64,000 bases of DNA from Edaphochlamys debaryana. Taxonomy: Eukaryota; Chlorophyta; Chlorophyceae; Chlamydomonadales. The notes under the pieces are model-generated. The model was not told where the DNA came from, did no database searches, and was given only the letters and a program-made list of their open reading frames with translations. Shown one piece after another: positions 40,801 through 52,800 of the stretch (its first letter is position 1; every line of letters starts with the position of its first letter). Made by a program: the position numbers and the translations under genes. The stretch covers positions 62,001-126,000 of the forward strand of contig JAEHOE010000023.1 in NCBI GenBank assembly GCA_016858145.1, written 5' to 3'.

Positions 40801-43800
40801 GCGACCCCAAGCGGGAGAACTTCTGCGGCAACCTGCTCCTCTCGCAGGCCCCCAACCGCGGCAGGTGCGTGCACCCTGCATTACAGCACTCCATCTGGGT
40901 CGCGATCTGGGGCGATCTGGGTCGCGGATCCTGTCCATGTCCTGTTTCAAACAGCAGCAGCTTTCTGGCCAGGCTCTCTGGCTCTCCGGCGTAAGCTTCA
41001 AGTCATCGACGGACTCATATCCTACCCGCCTCCCTCCCTCCCTCCCTCCGCCCAGGTACTCGTGCCCCCCCAACACGGTCGACCAGTGGGCCTCCCGGGG
41101 CGGCCCCGCCGATGAGGAGGCGTTCAAGCAGGCGTGGGAGAAGCAGGGCATGTGCTCCCGGTTCCAGGCGGGGTTCTGGGAGGAGGGCTGGTCCGGCTCG
41201 GCCGACACTCAGATGCTCGTAAGTGGCCCAAGCGTGCACACGCGCCGATACCAGCAGAGCCGTCTGCAGTGGGGGACCCTAGCTGCCGTACGCCGTACAG
41301 CAGTGACATGAGGGCCTGGTGCACGTCACGCAGGGCCGCTGCACGTCCTGGGGCTCCGTCCCGTCGGCCGACAACAAGGAGGATTGGTTCAACTGGATCG
41401 CCCCCCACAAAAAGTTCTGGGTAGGTTGCAGTGCATAACCTGGACGTACTGCCCATGCAGTCCCGCAGGACTTGTTCCACCATCTGACCCGTGCTGCTCC
41501 TGCCGCGCCCGCCTCTTGTTGCTTACGATGACAGCTGAAGCGGGCAACGGGCAATGGTGACATTGCGGTGCGCGGAGGGGGGGTGCCAGTGGCCATGCGC
41601 CAACGCTAGCTCTTGGCATAGTGACCAACTAACAAGGGCTAACAAGGGCTTCGTTTACCTGTTGTGTGTCCGCAGTTCTGGGGCCATTGTTACATGTTCC
41701 CGGCGTTGTACCACTTCACGCACAATTACGTCACGTTGACTGGAGGCGACCTCAACATGTGGAACGGTGAGCCACCCAGCAGCCCGCGCCCCTCAACTCA
41801 TACCACCTAGCTCACAGCTTAACCCCTTCCCCGACTTCCGCCCTGTCTTGCCTGTGTCCCGGCGCCTCAACCAGACTAGTGAGTGGGGCGCACATCTAGA
41901 CACGCAACAAGAGGGCGTGGCGAGCTACACACAGCGAGGGATGGGATGCAGCTCAATCTGACCGATTGCCGTCTTGCCCAACCCCCCTGCAGCGGCAAGC
42001 ACATTGTCGTACGCTCGTTTGCGAAGCGCATGGACGGCAGGGACCACTCGTATGCGCAGTGTAACGACGACGTGTTCAGCCGCCCCATGCGGGAGACCAT
42101 TGGGACCGCCGAGTATAACATGCAACGAGACACGGGCGTCCAGTGGAACTACCCCGACCACGTGCGTGGGTGCAATCGCGGGTGCCGTACGGCGTGTACG
42201 GCGTACGGCACATGCACGCGAGCCCGTGGCCTGTCGGAACTGCGGACCGGTCCTTGACGCCCCTGCACGTGCCCGCTGGCGCCTGTGCAGGTTGTGGATT
42301 TCAGGATCAAGGACTACGACGACACCTGGAGTTCGGATCCGATGAAGTGGTAGGGATCTGGCCGTGTGTGTGCCGTACGTATGCCGTACTGCCGTGGGCT
42401 CAGCTATGACGCCCTTGATCCGGTGCCGCTGCAGGGATCAGGCCATCAACGTCGTGGCTGCGCTCCGTGACGAAGTCCACGCCCGCAAGTGCCCTAGCTT
42501 CGACTCCGCAAACATGTGCTCCCACGGTAGGCACCGACTCCTGACCCAGATCGGAGCTTCGAGGGCGGGGACAGATCCCAATCTCACAAGGAAGTGTGAC
42601 CGCAAACCACCGACATCCCTCCCCCCCACGTTCATGCTACCTCGCCCTCGTCCTCCAGGTTCGTACGCGGACTTCCCTCTGATGCAGGCCGCCGCCAACT
42701 CGGGGTCCGTCAACGATCTGTACAACGGCGGCTGGATCCCGCTGGACTCGTGCGAGCGTTTCGAGGCGACCAGCCGTTACAGCGCTACGGGTTCCATGGC
42801 GGCTGGCAGTGGCGGCGCGGGGCTGCGGGCGCCCAACCGCACGGACGCTGACGTGGCCAATCGCCGCTCCACCCAGCGGTCCATCGCCGAGTCGTACCTG
42901 GCCGAGTTCAAGGTGAGGCCCAATCAATGGGGCCCAACGGGCTGGGCCCACGTGGGTCCCGAGGGGTAGGGGCACAGCGGCTCATTGACATCGGGCAGTG
43001 TGGCGGAAAGGGATCGGAAACCTAGTTCAATCCCGCCGCTCCCGCTGGCTCCGCACTGCCGCGCAGGCGCTCAAGACCCGGTGCGATGTGTCGGCCTGGA
43101 AGGCCAACTCCTACTTTGCCGTGCCCCAGCCCAACCCGATGACGGTGAGCCCGGGGCCCTGCCTGCCATCGGGCGTGGTACACGATGCCGGCACTCCCCC
43201 CACCGCCCGGCTCTATCTCTCGTCACCCATGTCCCCATGCCTACCATGCCCCGCGCTGTGCTCCGTTCTCGGTGCCTCGCCTTGCTCTCTTCCTTCCTCC
43301 TTCTCGTCAGGCCAACAACTATGGCTCCAACAAATGGGACGTGAGCAACATTGAGGAGACCTGCCGGCGGGCCTACACCAAGATCGCCTACGCCTGCGTC
43401 AGCCCAACCACGCCTGACACCGCCCTGTTTGCCGAGGTGCGGACAGCACGGGACATCGAACACGTCTGCCGCTGCCAGCCCTGCGTCCCTTCGCGGCATA
43501 CATACCGCCTGCCTGCATACACAACGTGGGCCACTGTGTTTCCTTCCTCGTGCTTGCCCTCCGCAGTACATGTTCGAGGCCTCGCCCAACACGCAAGTCA
43601 CGGGCAACCAGTACGGCATGACGCTCAACTGCAGCGCCATGAGCAAAACCGTCCCCATGAAGGTCCGTCGGTGCTGCGGACGTTGGTGCCAAGCCGCACG
43701 ACTGACGCGCGCTCAAGCGCACACCTCTCAGCAGGGCCCCAGCGAGCTGTCTGCCTCGCGGGGCTGCCCCGCCCTTGCTTGACACCTGCACGCGCTGTCC

Positions 43801-46800
43801 CGGGCCCTGTACGCCCATGCCTTTATTCACCCTGTGCCCTGTGCGCCCATGCATTCACACCCCAGGTCAAGCTGACCAAGTCGGTGCTGGGCGTGGGCTT
43901 CGACCTGCTGGACGTGACGGGCGAGGTGGCGGCCGCGTGCGACACGCGGGACGACTGCCGGGTGGCGTCGGGCTTCATCCAGACGCTCAAGAACGGGCTC
44001 ACGGATAACACGCCGACGGTTCAGGTCGGTACGGCACAGTGTACGGGTGGCCGCCCCTGACTGCCCTAACACCCGCCTGTCCGTGGTGCAGTCCGTGCTT
44101 TCCAACTGCGGCCTTACCCTCGCCACCCTTGCCGTCCTTTCCCCATGCGCGCGCAGAAGATCAAGGCATCCAAGCGCGTGAGTACGCCAGTGTGGGCTGC
44201 CCTCGCGGCTCGGCCTGCTCTCAGCTTACTTCTGCGCCTGCCGCCTTCCAACGCCTCTGCCTTGCTGCCCCTCTCACTGACCCTCTCACTGCCCCTCCCG
44301 CTGCACCCATCCCCCACAGGCCGTGCTGACGGCGCTCTACACGTGCGCGTGCGGTGACGGGCACGAGGGCATGCTGTTCTTCAACAAGACCTCGGCGCAG
44401 TACTCCTGCACCAAGTGCAAGGCGGGGTACAAGCGCAAGTACGGCGAGGACGAGGCCTGCGTGCAGTGCCCAGCCGGTGAGGGGCTGTAAGGCCTCCGTG
44501 GGGGGCGTGAAGGCCGCGTTGAGGGGCGGCGGGGTGGCCCGTTCTTCAGGGAGTCTGACGGCGTGGGCGTGTGTCGCGTGCAGGTACCACCCCTACCCAC
44601 CCTCTCCAGAACGCGTGCATACTGTGCCCCAAGCACAGCATCGCGCCCGCCGCCGGCACGGACAGCTGCACCGCGTGCCCGGCCGGGTGAGTGGCGGGGC
44701 GGGGCATCGACACCACATGGGTCGCCAGTGAGCAGCTCCCTGTTACCAGCGGCTGCGGCTAACTGCCTCCGATGTCTCTGCTTTTCTGTGACGGACAGGA
44801 CGGTCGCCAACATTCAGAAGACAACCTGGTGAGGCCCTGACTAGTGTCCCGCATACCCGCGTATTCCGTGTTCCGCTCACAAACACATCTCTCATCAACC
44901 ATCCACGTCTTCTTTCCCGCCTCCCCACGCAGCGTGTCCTGCCCGCTCAACACCTTCCGTGGCGCCGACGGCCCCGGCTGCGAGAGCTGCCCTGCGGGTA
45001 GCTATGCGTACGCCGTGGACCGAGACGACGAGCACGAGGCGCTGGGGCAGGCGGACGTGGAGCCTCCCGCCGTGGCGGCGGAGAGCTGCCACCCGTGCCC
45101 GCTCGGGTACTTCCGCAATGCGGGCATGCAGGTCTGCCGCAAGTGCCCCGCGGGTAAGCCACCGTGCAGTGCGGGGCGGGGCGGCGGGCCTTGATGGGGC
45201 TGGGGATGCAGCTCATGGAAGCCCTAGCTACCGTAGTCTGGGGGCAGGGGCGGGAGCAGTTGATTGCGTGCTTGCGGCGTCAGCTAATCCCAGTTTTCAC
45301 CCTCGCCTGCGGACCCTCATTTGGCGTGCAGGCACGTACCAGCCCGTGGGCACGACCCAAGCCACGTCGGACTCTTGCCTGCCCTGCCCCGCTGGAGAGT
45401 ACTCGTCGACCGCCGGAGCCTCGGCCTGCAACAGCTGCCCCGCCGGCTCCTACGTAAGCGAGGCGCCCGCTCCTGTCCTGCTTGCCCGCAAGCCCTCCGC
45501 CCCTGACTGAAGCGCCATACGCACGCGTCACGCAGTGTGAAGCTACCGAGCTGACGGCCGCCCCTCCCCGGACCCCGTTGCGCAGTGCCCTGCCCCCACT
45601 GGAGCGGCCGCCACCCGCCCGGTGCCCGGCGGCGGCGGCGACTCCCTCACCATTGGCGCCCTCAAGCCCACGCCCTGCGCCGCGGGCCAGGCCACCCGCA
45701 CGTCGGGCGCCCAGGACGCGAGCGAGTGCGCTGTGCTGGTGGAGTTCGACTACTCCACGCTGGTGCGTGTGGTGGGGGCCGTGGGCAGGGGGCTGTGGGG
45801 CTACTCCACGCTGGTGCGTGCCTAGGGGCCTTGGGCGGGGGGCTGTGGGGCTGCGGGAGCGGAGATGTGGGCTGGCCTGGCATGACATGCTTGCGTTCTC
45901 CCCCTCCCTCCGCCCCGCCGCCCTCCAGATCGACACCGCGTGCAGCTCTGGCAGCAGCTGCCGCGACACGTCGGACCGCACGCCCCTGTCCGACGCGGAC
46001 CTGGCGGCGCTGGCCTCCCGGGTGCCGGCGGGCCACATCAACGAGATCCACTCCACAGGCCGCCGCCTCATGGAGAGCCTCACCTCGGCCTTTGCCGACG
46101 CCGCCGCGCGGCTGGGCAGCCGCCTGGCGGGCGTTACGTCGCTCACCGAGACCGGCAAGATTGCATGGGACAAGGCCGGCAACTTCCGACGCCGCATCAT
46201 TGAGCTCAGCAAGGAGAATGTGGGCGAGGTGGTGCGAGTTGCGCTGCCCCCGCTGCAGCTCAGCGAGCGGGCGCGGGCCTACCTCCTCAGCGTTGAGGAC
46301 GCGGGTTCGGTTGAGGCCGAGAATAGCACCAGCAGCGGCGACGAAGCGGTCGCCACCCCGGAAGCCGACCCGACGTTCGCAGCCCAGGCTGAGGTCAACG
46401 GCACTGAGGCAGCGCGTGCCGGTGAGGTACGCCGTAGCGCCATGGCGTCGGCTGCCCCCGTCGCCATCCGCAACTGCTACCAGATGTTCCAGTTCAAACA
46501 GTACCTTGGGTTCTACACCAAGTACACGTACGACACGTGGATCCAGCAGAAGGGCGACGGCCGCTGCAACCCCGGGCCCATGTGAGGGGGGCACGGCCAC
46601 GGCCACGGGGTCGCTTGCTCTTCAGCCCGAAGCCGGCACCATCGGGACCCTCGTCCAGCTGGTTAGACCGAGCTAGGGCGCACTCAGTCTGACGCACTGT
46701 CCTCTTTCGTGTGCCCCCGCCCCTCAGGAACACTGTTGTGTGCAACTTCGACGATGGAGAGTAGGTCGGGGCTCGGGGGCTAGCTCTGGTCCCAGCTCAT

Positions 46801-49800
46801 GCCCGTTGCTTGCCGCTCAACCCTCGGCCCTCTATCGCCCTCTCACCGCCGCCAACCCGCCGCTGCCCCTTCCCTCCTATTCCCATCCCGCCCTCAGCTG
46901 CTGCTGCTCCACCTGCAAGAAGCACGCTGTAACGGAGCCTGCGCCGTACACGGGCGCCTCAACTTACTACTCCCTGTCTGACAAGCCCAGCTTCTCGGCC
47001 ATCATTGCGAACAAGGGCCTGACTGACACGCTGGCAGCAACCAAGGCCGCCAACCCAACCTACGACTACGCCACCGTCTCATTGGCCAGCAACCCCTTCT
47101 TCGCCGACAATGGCCTGCCGGTGCCCGACATTCCCGCCGAGGTGACGGCCGACGCGCCCCAGGTCCCCACGCTGGAGGGCTGCGAGCTGCCCCTGAACCA
47201 GTGCAGGGACCCGGACGCTGTGGCGGCGAGCATTCCCTGCCAGGTGGAGAGGATCACGTGCAGCATCGACCCGGCGACAGGTGGGTGTGGCGCCGGATGG
47301 AGTCGTGGGCAGTGAGTGGGTTTGATTCTGCTTGGGGCGTGGGGTTCTGTCGGCGCGGTGGCGTGTGCCCTGACCAGTGCTCTTCCGTTTCCGCCCACCC
47401 CAATGACGCAGTGCTGGCAACGTCCTTTGCTGGGGCCTGCGACCCTGATCGCGTGGGCAACGGTACGTGGGGTTTCCGTACTAGCAAGCGAGGCAGGGAA
47501 ACGTGTGCTGCGTGGGCGGGCAGATCCTGACCGTGCTTGTTGACACCCCTGCACTGCCGTCCCTCAGGCCGCTGCGACTGCGAGTTCAACATTCCCGCCT
47601 GCAACTACGATGGTGCGTTGCGGCAGTGGGGGGTTACTGCAGGGGTAGGGATGGGTATAGGGATCCCTTGGCCACCCCTGCTGACCCGTTCTGGCCTCGC
47701 TCCCTCGGCCACGCTCCCCCAGGCGGCGACTGCTGCATGCCGTACAACGACGGCGCCAAGGCCCCCGAGGGCGCGCTGACGTGTCAGGAGCGCGGCCTGC
47801 CCCGCTCCTGCATCACGGCCTCCTGCCGTGACGGCTTTGCCCTGTGGGGCCTGCCAACGCCCAAGCCAGGTGCGTACCGCTACGCATATGCCTTTACAGT
47901 ACAGCCGCTGGCCCCGTCCGGCCTTGGTATCGATACCTGCGTGGGGCCTCAGCAGCGCTCTCGATGGCCCAGACCTGACCCTCTCGGTCCCCCTCCTGTG
48001 CCCCGCTGTGTGTGCCCTACGCAGTGACCCTGAGCGCGCAGCAGAACGCTCGCAAGGTGGAGGGCAGGTTCCCCATCGCCATCCCCGCCCGCGCCACCGT
48101 CAAGATCCCCACCCCGCCCACCCTGGGCCGCGTGAGCCGCGGCATCGACGCCGCCGCGTTCACGTACACGCCCTTCGAGGACGCATGCGGCACGGACACG
48201 TGAGCGCGGGTGCTGGCTGGAGTAGAGGAAAGGGGGCCATCCAGCGGGAGTGCTTCACGGTGGGGACAGGCAAAGGGGTTAAGGCGTGGGGCTGCATTGG
48301 CAAGTGCAGGGCGGCCCGCATAATCTGCCACACCAGACATGCCCTCACCCCCCAACTGACGCACCGCCTCGCGCTCCTCGCGCCGCAGGTTCACGTACTC
48401 GCTCCAGGACGCGCAGGGCCACGAGACGGACCCCGCCCTCGTCACCATCACCATCGCCTGCGAGGTCGACTGCACCGGCCCCAACGCGCCCAGCAGTGAG
48501 ACGGGCCGGCTCGCTCCCATGCCCCCCTGCCGGCTGCCCACCCCGGAAAGCGCCCTGGCTCGTCCTCCGCTCGCCTCAACCAACCATTAGGACCGTTCGC
48601 TTACGCCCCTGCCCGCTTTCGTAGGTGCGCTGACGGTCGCCGAGTGCGTTGCTGCGGGCAGCCTGATCGGCAACGGCGTCTGCGACTGCCGCTACAACGT
48701 GCCCGTCTGCCAGTACGACGGCGGCGACTGCTGCCGGGGCACCTGCCAGGCGCCCAGCCCCGCGGCCCCGGGCACCGAGCCCTGCTCCAAGTTCCGCTGC
48801 CTCAACCCCTTCCCCACATGGTCTCTCCCCGACCCGCAAGACCGTGAGTGCTGCGCCCATCTGGGCAATGAGCCCATGCGTGCGTAGGGCGCCAGACGCT
48901 GCTTGCTTTGGGCGCCTGGCTGGCAATGGCAGGCAGTGCCAGTGTGCGAGCTGACAGCCGCCTGCTCGATCGGCCTTGCATGCGCCCTGCATGGAGTTTG
49001 CAGTGGACCTGCTGGTCGCCGAGGACGGAGACCTGCACGTGCAGTTCCCGCCGCTGAGCGTGGCCTCGTACGCGTACGTCATTGAGACGGACCCGAGCAG
49101 GGGCGAGCTGGTCAGGGACGCGTTCGGTGAGGGTCTGGGGTCGGGGCGGGCCGCAGGGCGGTGTGGGTGCCAAGGTACAAGGGGCACGAATGCTTGTGTA
49201 CTGTTCGCCTGGCCCCCTCCGTCACCTGCAATTGCTTGCTGTCCAACCACCTCTCTCCCAGGCAATTACAACTACCACCCCGCCGCCAACATATGGGGCA
49301 ACGACCTGTTCAACTTCCGCATTGAGGACGCGGCCACTGGCAAGAGCTCACAGCAGTGTAGGCGAGCGGTGCACCAGCCCTGCCTGCCTGCGGTCGTGCC
49401 CCTGAAGCGCGGCTTTGCCATTTCCACCCTCGGTGTGCCTCTGGCCCTCACGGACACCCACCCGTTGCCTTCCCTTCCCAACCCACAGCCGCTGCCCTCA
49501 TCACGATCTACCCCGTCAACGACCCCCCACGCTCGCGCTGGGCGGCTCCACGCCCAGCCCCTGCACCCGGGCCCACTACGACTCGAACCACGCCAACCCT
49601 TCCGTCGCCCACAGCCCCCCCGGCGCCTCGCTGCCCGCCACCCCCCACGTCATGCTGGAGAACCCGCTGCCTTACGCCGTATCCGGTACGACAGCCACGT
49701 CACTGTCATTCAGCATCGATCTGGACGACCTGGACATGGCCCCTTTCCCTGCCGGATCGGCCACACGCACCGGCACGCAGTACACCCTGACCCTGTCCGT

Positions 49801-52800
49801 CTCCCACGGCACCATCAGCGCCAGGGGCGTGTCCTCGGCGCCCGGCCGCACCCTGACCCAGACCCTGGGCTTCGAGGCCATGCAATCCGCACTCCACGCC
49901 ATCGTCTACACACCCGACGAGTACTACCACAGCGGACTCGGCGCGGAATCCCTGGAGGTGTCCGTCAGCGACCTGGGCTTCGACGGCCCCGCCGGCGAGC
50001 CGGCCCTCACGGCCAGCCTGTCCCTGCCCATCATCGTGGCTCACGTCAACCACGCGCCTAACTACCCCAAGACGCCGCTCGCGTTCCAGTTTGACGCCTA
50101 CGTGACGGCCCAGCGCCGCAGCTCGCAGCGGCCCCAGGACAAGGTGGACTACACGGCCCAGCCCTGGCCCTGGCCCTCCCCGCCACGGACCTGGACATGC
50201 TGGCGCCGCCCGACTACACGGACACGCTCACCTACTCGATCCAGGCCGGGGTGAGAGGTTACGGACAGAAGCGGGGACATACATGCATATGTGGGCAGTA
50301 CGCGTGCCAGACCCTGGCTCATAACGCGCTCACCCTTGTCCTCCAGCTTCAGCGTCAGCTGATGCCTTCTCTGCGATTTTGCGTCTTTGCAGGCGACTCC
50401 CATCGGCGCGTTTGCCAAGTCCCTGCTGCAGGGCGACGACGTCACCAAGGACAACGACGCGCGGACGTTCACGGGTGGGTGGTGCGTGGGAAGCATGCAC
50501 TTGCCGTACTGCTTGCCGTACCCGCCGCACCCATCCTGCCCATCCTGTCATGCTGAGCCCCCTGCTCCATCCCCGCTGGCCCCTGCAGGCTCGGTGACGT
50601 ACACGCCAAAGCTCTGCCCCACCAGCACCGCCGCCGAGGTGGTGCCCTGGGTGGTCAGCGACGGCATGTACAGCGACACCGTGGCGGTGACCATCACGGT
50701 GCACCACGCCAACCCCACGGCCTACCCCGGTGCGGCCTGGGTAGCCTGGGGCGGCTAGGGGGGCTGTCTCCGTTGAGCAGCATATATAGCAGCCTAGCGG
50801 TGCGCTGACGCCCCGCTGTGTGCCCTGCTGTGCCTTGTCGCGTCCGTTTGCGCAGGCTACCTCGAGACCAACGAGGACACGGCCGTGGACGGCACGCTGC
50901 CGGTGCCTGACCCCTGCACCAGCAACCTGGAGTTCCGGGTGGTGCAGCAGCCGCTCAACGGCACCGTGGTCATCCGCGACCCCGCCACAGGCACCTTCAC
51001 GTGAGCCATCTGCATGATCACGTGGTTCGGGGCCCGGGGCTTCGGGGCGCTCCTGACCTTGCCTTTCCTGCCCCCAAGTACCCCTCCTTTACTGACGAGC
51101 GGACCGCACGCATCGCACGCAGGTACACGCCCAACGCGCAGACCAACCACAACAACAGCTTCACCTACACGGTGACGGACGTGTGGGGCCACACGTCGGA
51201 GCCCGCGGTCTTTGTGGTCCGAGTCCTGGCCGTCAACGACCCCCCCGTCCTCACCGAGCAGAAGCCCGCGACCGTCTTCACGCCCTCTACCGTTGCCGCC
51301 TACAACGCCAACCCCGCCCTGAACGACGCCGTACTCATGAGCCCGCCGGGCGTGACGCTGCGCAGTACGACGTATCTGATGCTGGAGCAGCCGCTGCCGT
51401 ACACTAACCCCAGCGGTACGGCGCTCGGCTTCAAGATCGACCTCTATGATCTGGACGTGCTGCTCTTCCCCACCACCGCCCCCACGCGCGCCGTCAACAC
51501 GCACTACACGCTCACCATGTCGGTGACGTACGGCATGCTGAGCGTGTCGTACAGGGACGGCTCGGCCTCGACGCCCGCGCGCAGCGCCACCCTGAGCCTG
51601 CTGTACGACGAGCTGCGCTACGTGCTGACTAAGCTCACTTGTGAGTCATGGTAATCTGAGCATGGCCTGGGGCTAAAGCTCGTCGGCCAGTCAATCCGGC
51701 CCAGTCACCAACTGAGAGCCCTGCGCCTTAACCCTTGCCCGCCGCAGATGTGCCAGACGAGTACTACCATAGCAACCTGGGGGCCGAGGTGCTGAACATC
51801 AAGGTGGACGACAACGGCTTTGAGCAGGAGCCCACAGCCACCGGCAGCCTAGTGGCCACCCTGGCGCTGGACATCAGGTGGGGGGGGGGGTGCGTGGGAT
51901 AGGGGACGTCAGGTGGGTGGGGTGGATGGGTATGCGTGGGAGAGGGGCTGCGGCATGCTCGCTTGGGGTATTCCCGCCATCGAGTTATGCCGGGATCCTG
52001 ACCCTTTCCTCCTCTCGACTCATCCCGCACGCAAATCCCCAACCAACCAACCGGCCCCGCAGCGTGGCGCACGTGAACCACCCGCCCAAGTACCGCCGCG
52101 AGCTGATGCCGACCGTGCTGGAGGCCGAGGTCACGTGCCAGCGCCAGGGCACCCGCTCCGAGGACAAGGTCGTCTACACGCCGCAGCCCATCACGGTGCA
52201 GCTGCCCGTGGAGGACCCCGACAAGCTGGCGGCGCCCGAGCTCACGGACACGCTGGTCTACTCGATCGCCAACGGGGTGGGTGCTGAGATGCTTGTTGTA
52301 GGGGTTTGGTAGCACGTCAGCATAGCGGCAATGCAGGATTGCCGGGGGCTGTGCTAGCTCTTGTGTGGCACTGCTGTATGTGGGCCTAGAGCCCTGCGCC
52401 CTCGGTTTTGCTGACCATAACGCCACGGCCCTTCACGTGCAGGTGGTGCCCATTGGCCACTACAAGGAGTACACGCTGGCGGGCTACGCGACCCACGCGC
52501 CCTCCGCCGAGGGCGACATCGTGCGGGAGGTCGGCCCCCGCCACTTCACCGGTGCGTGCGGTAGGGCGCGTGCCCCCAGTCACGGGGCGAGCAGGGGCCA
52601 GAAGCGTGGCGGGGCTTCCCAAGGGTTAATGCTGATATAGGTGTGGTGATGAAACGCTCTCAATGAGACTCTCTGAATCCCCATACCTGCTCTTCCCCCT
52701 CAAGCCTGCAGGCTTTGTGGTCTACACGCCCGAGCTGTGCCCCACCACCACGCGCAAGGACGTCGTGCCCTGGAAGGTGACGGACGGCATGTACAGCGAC

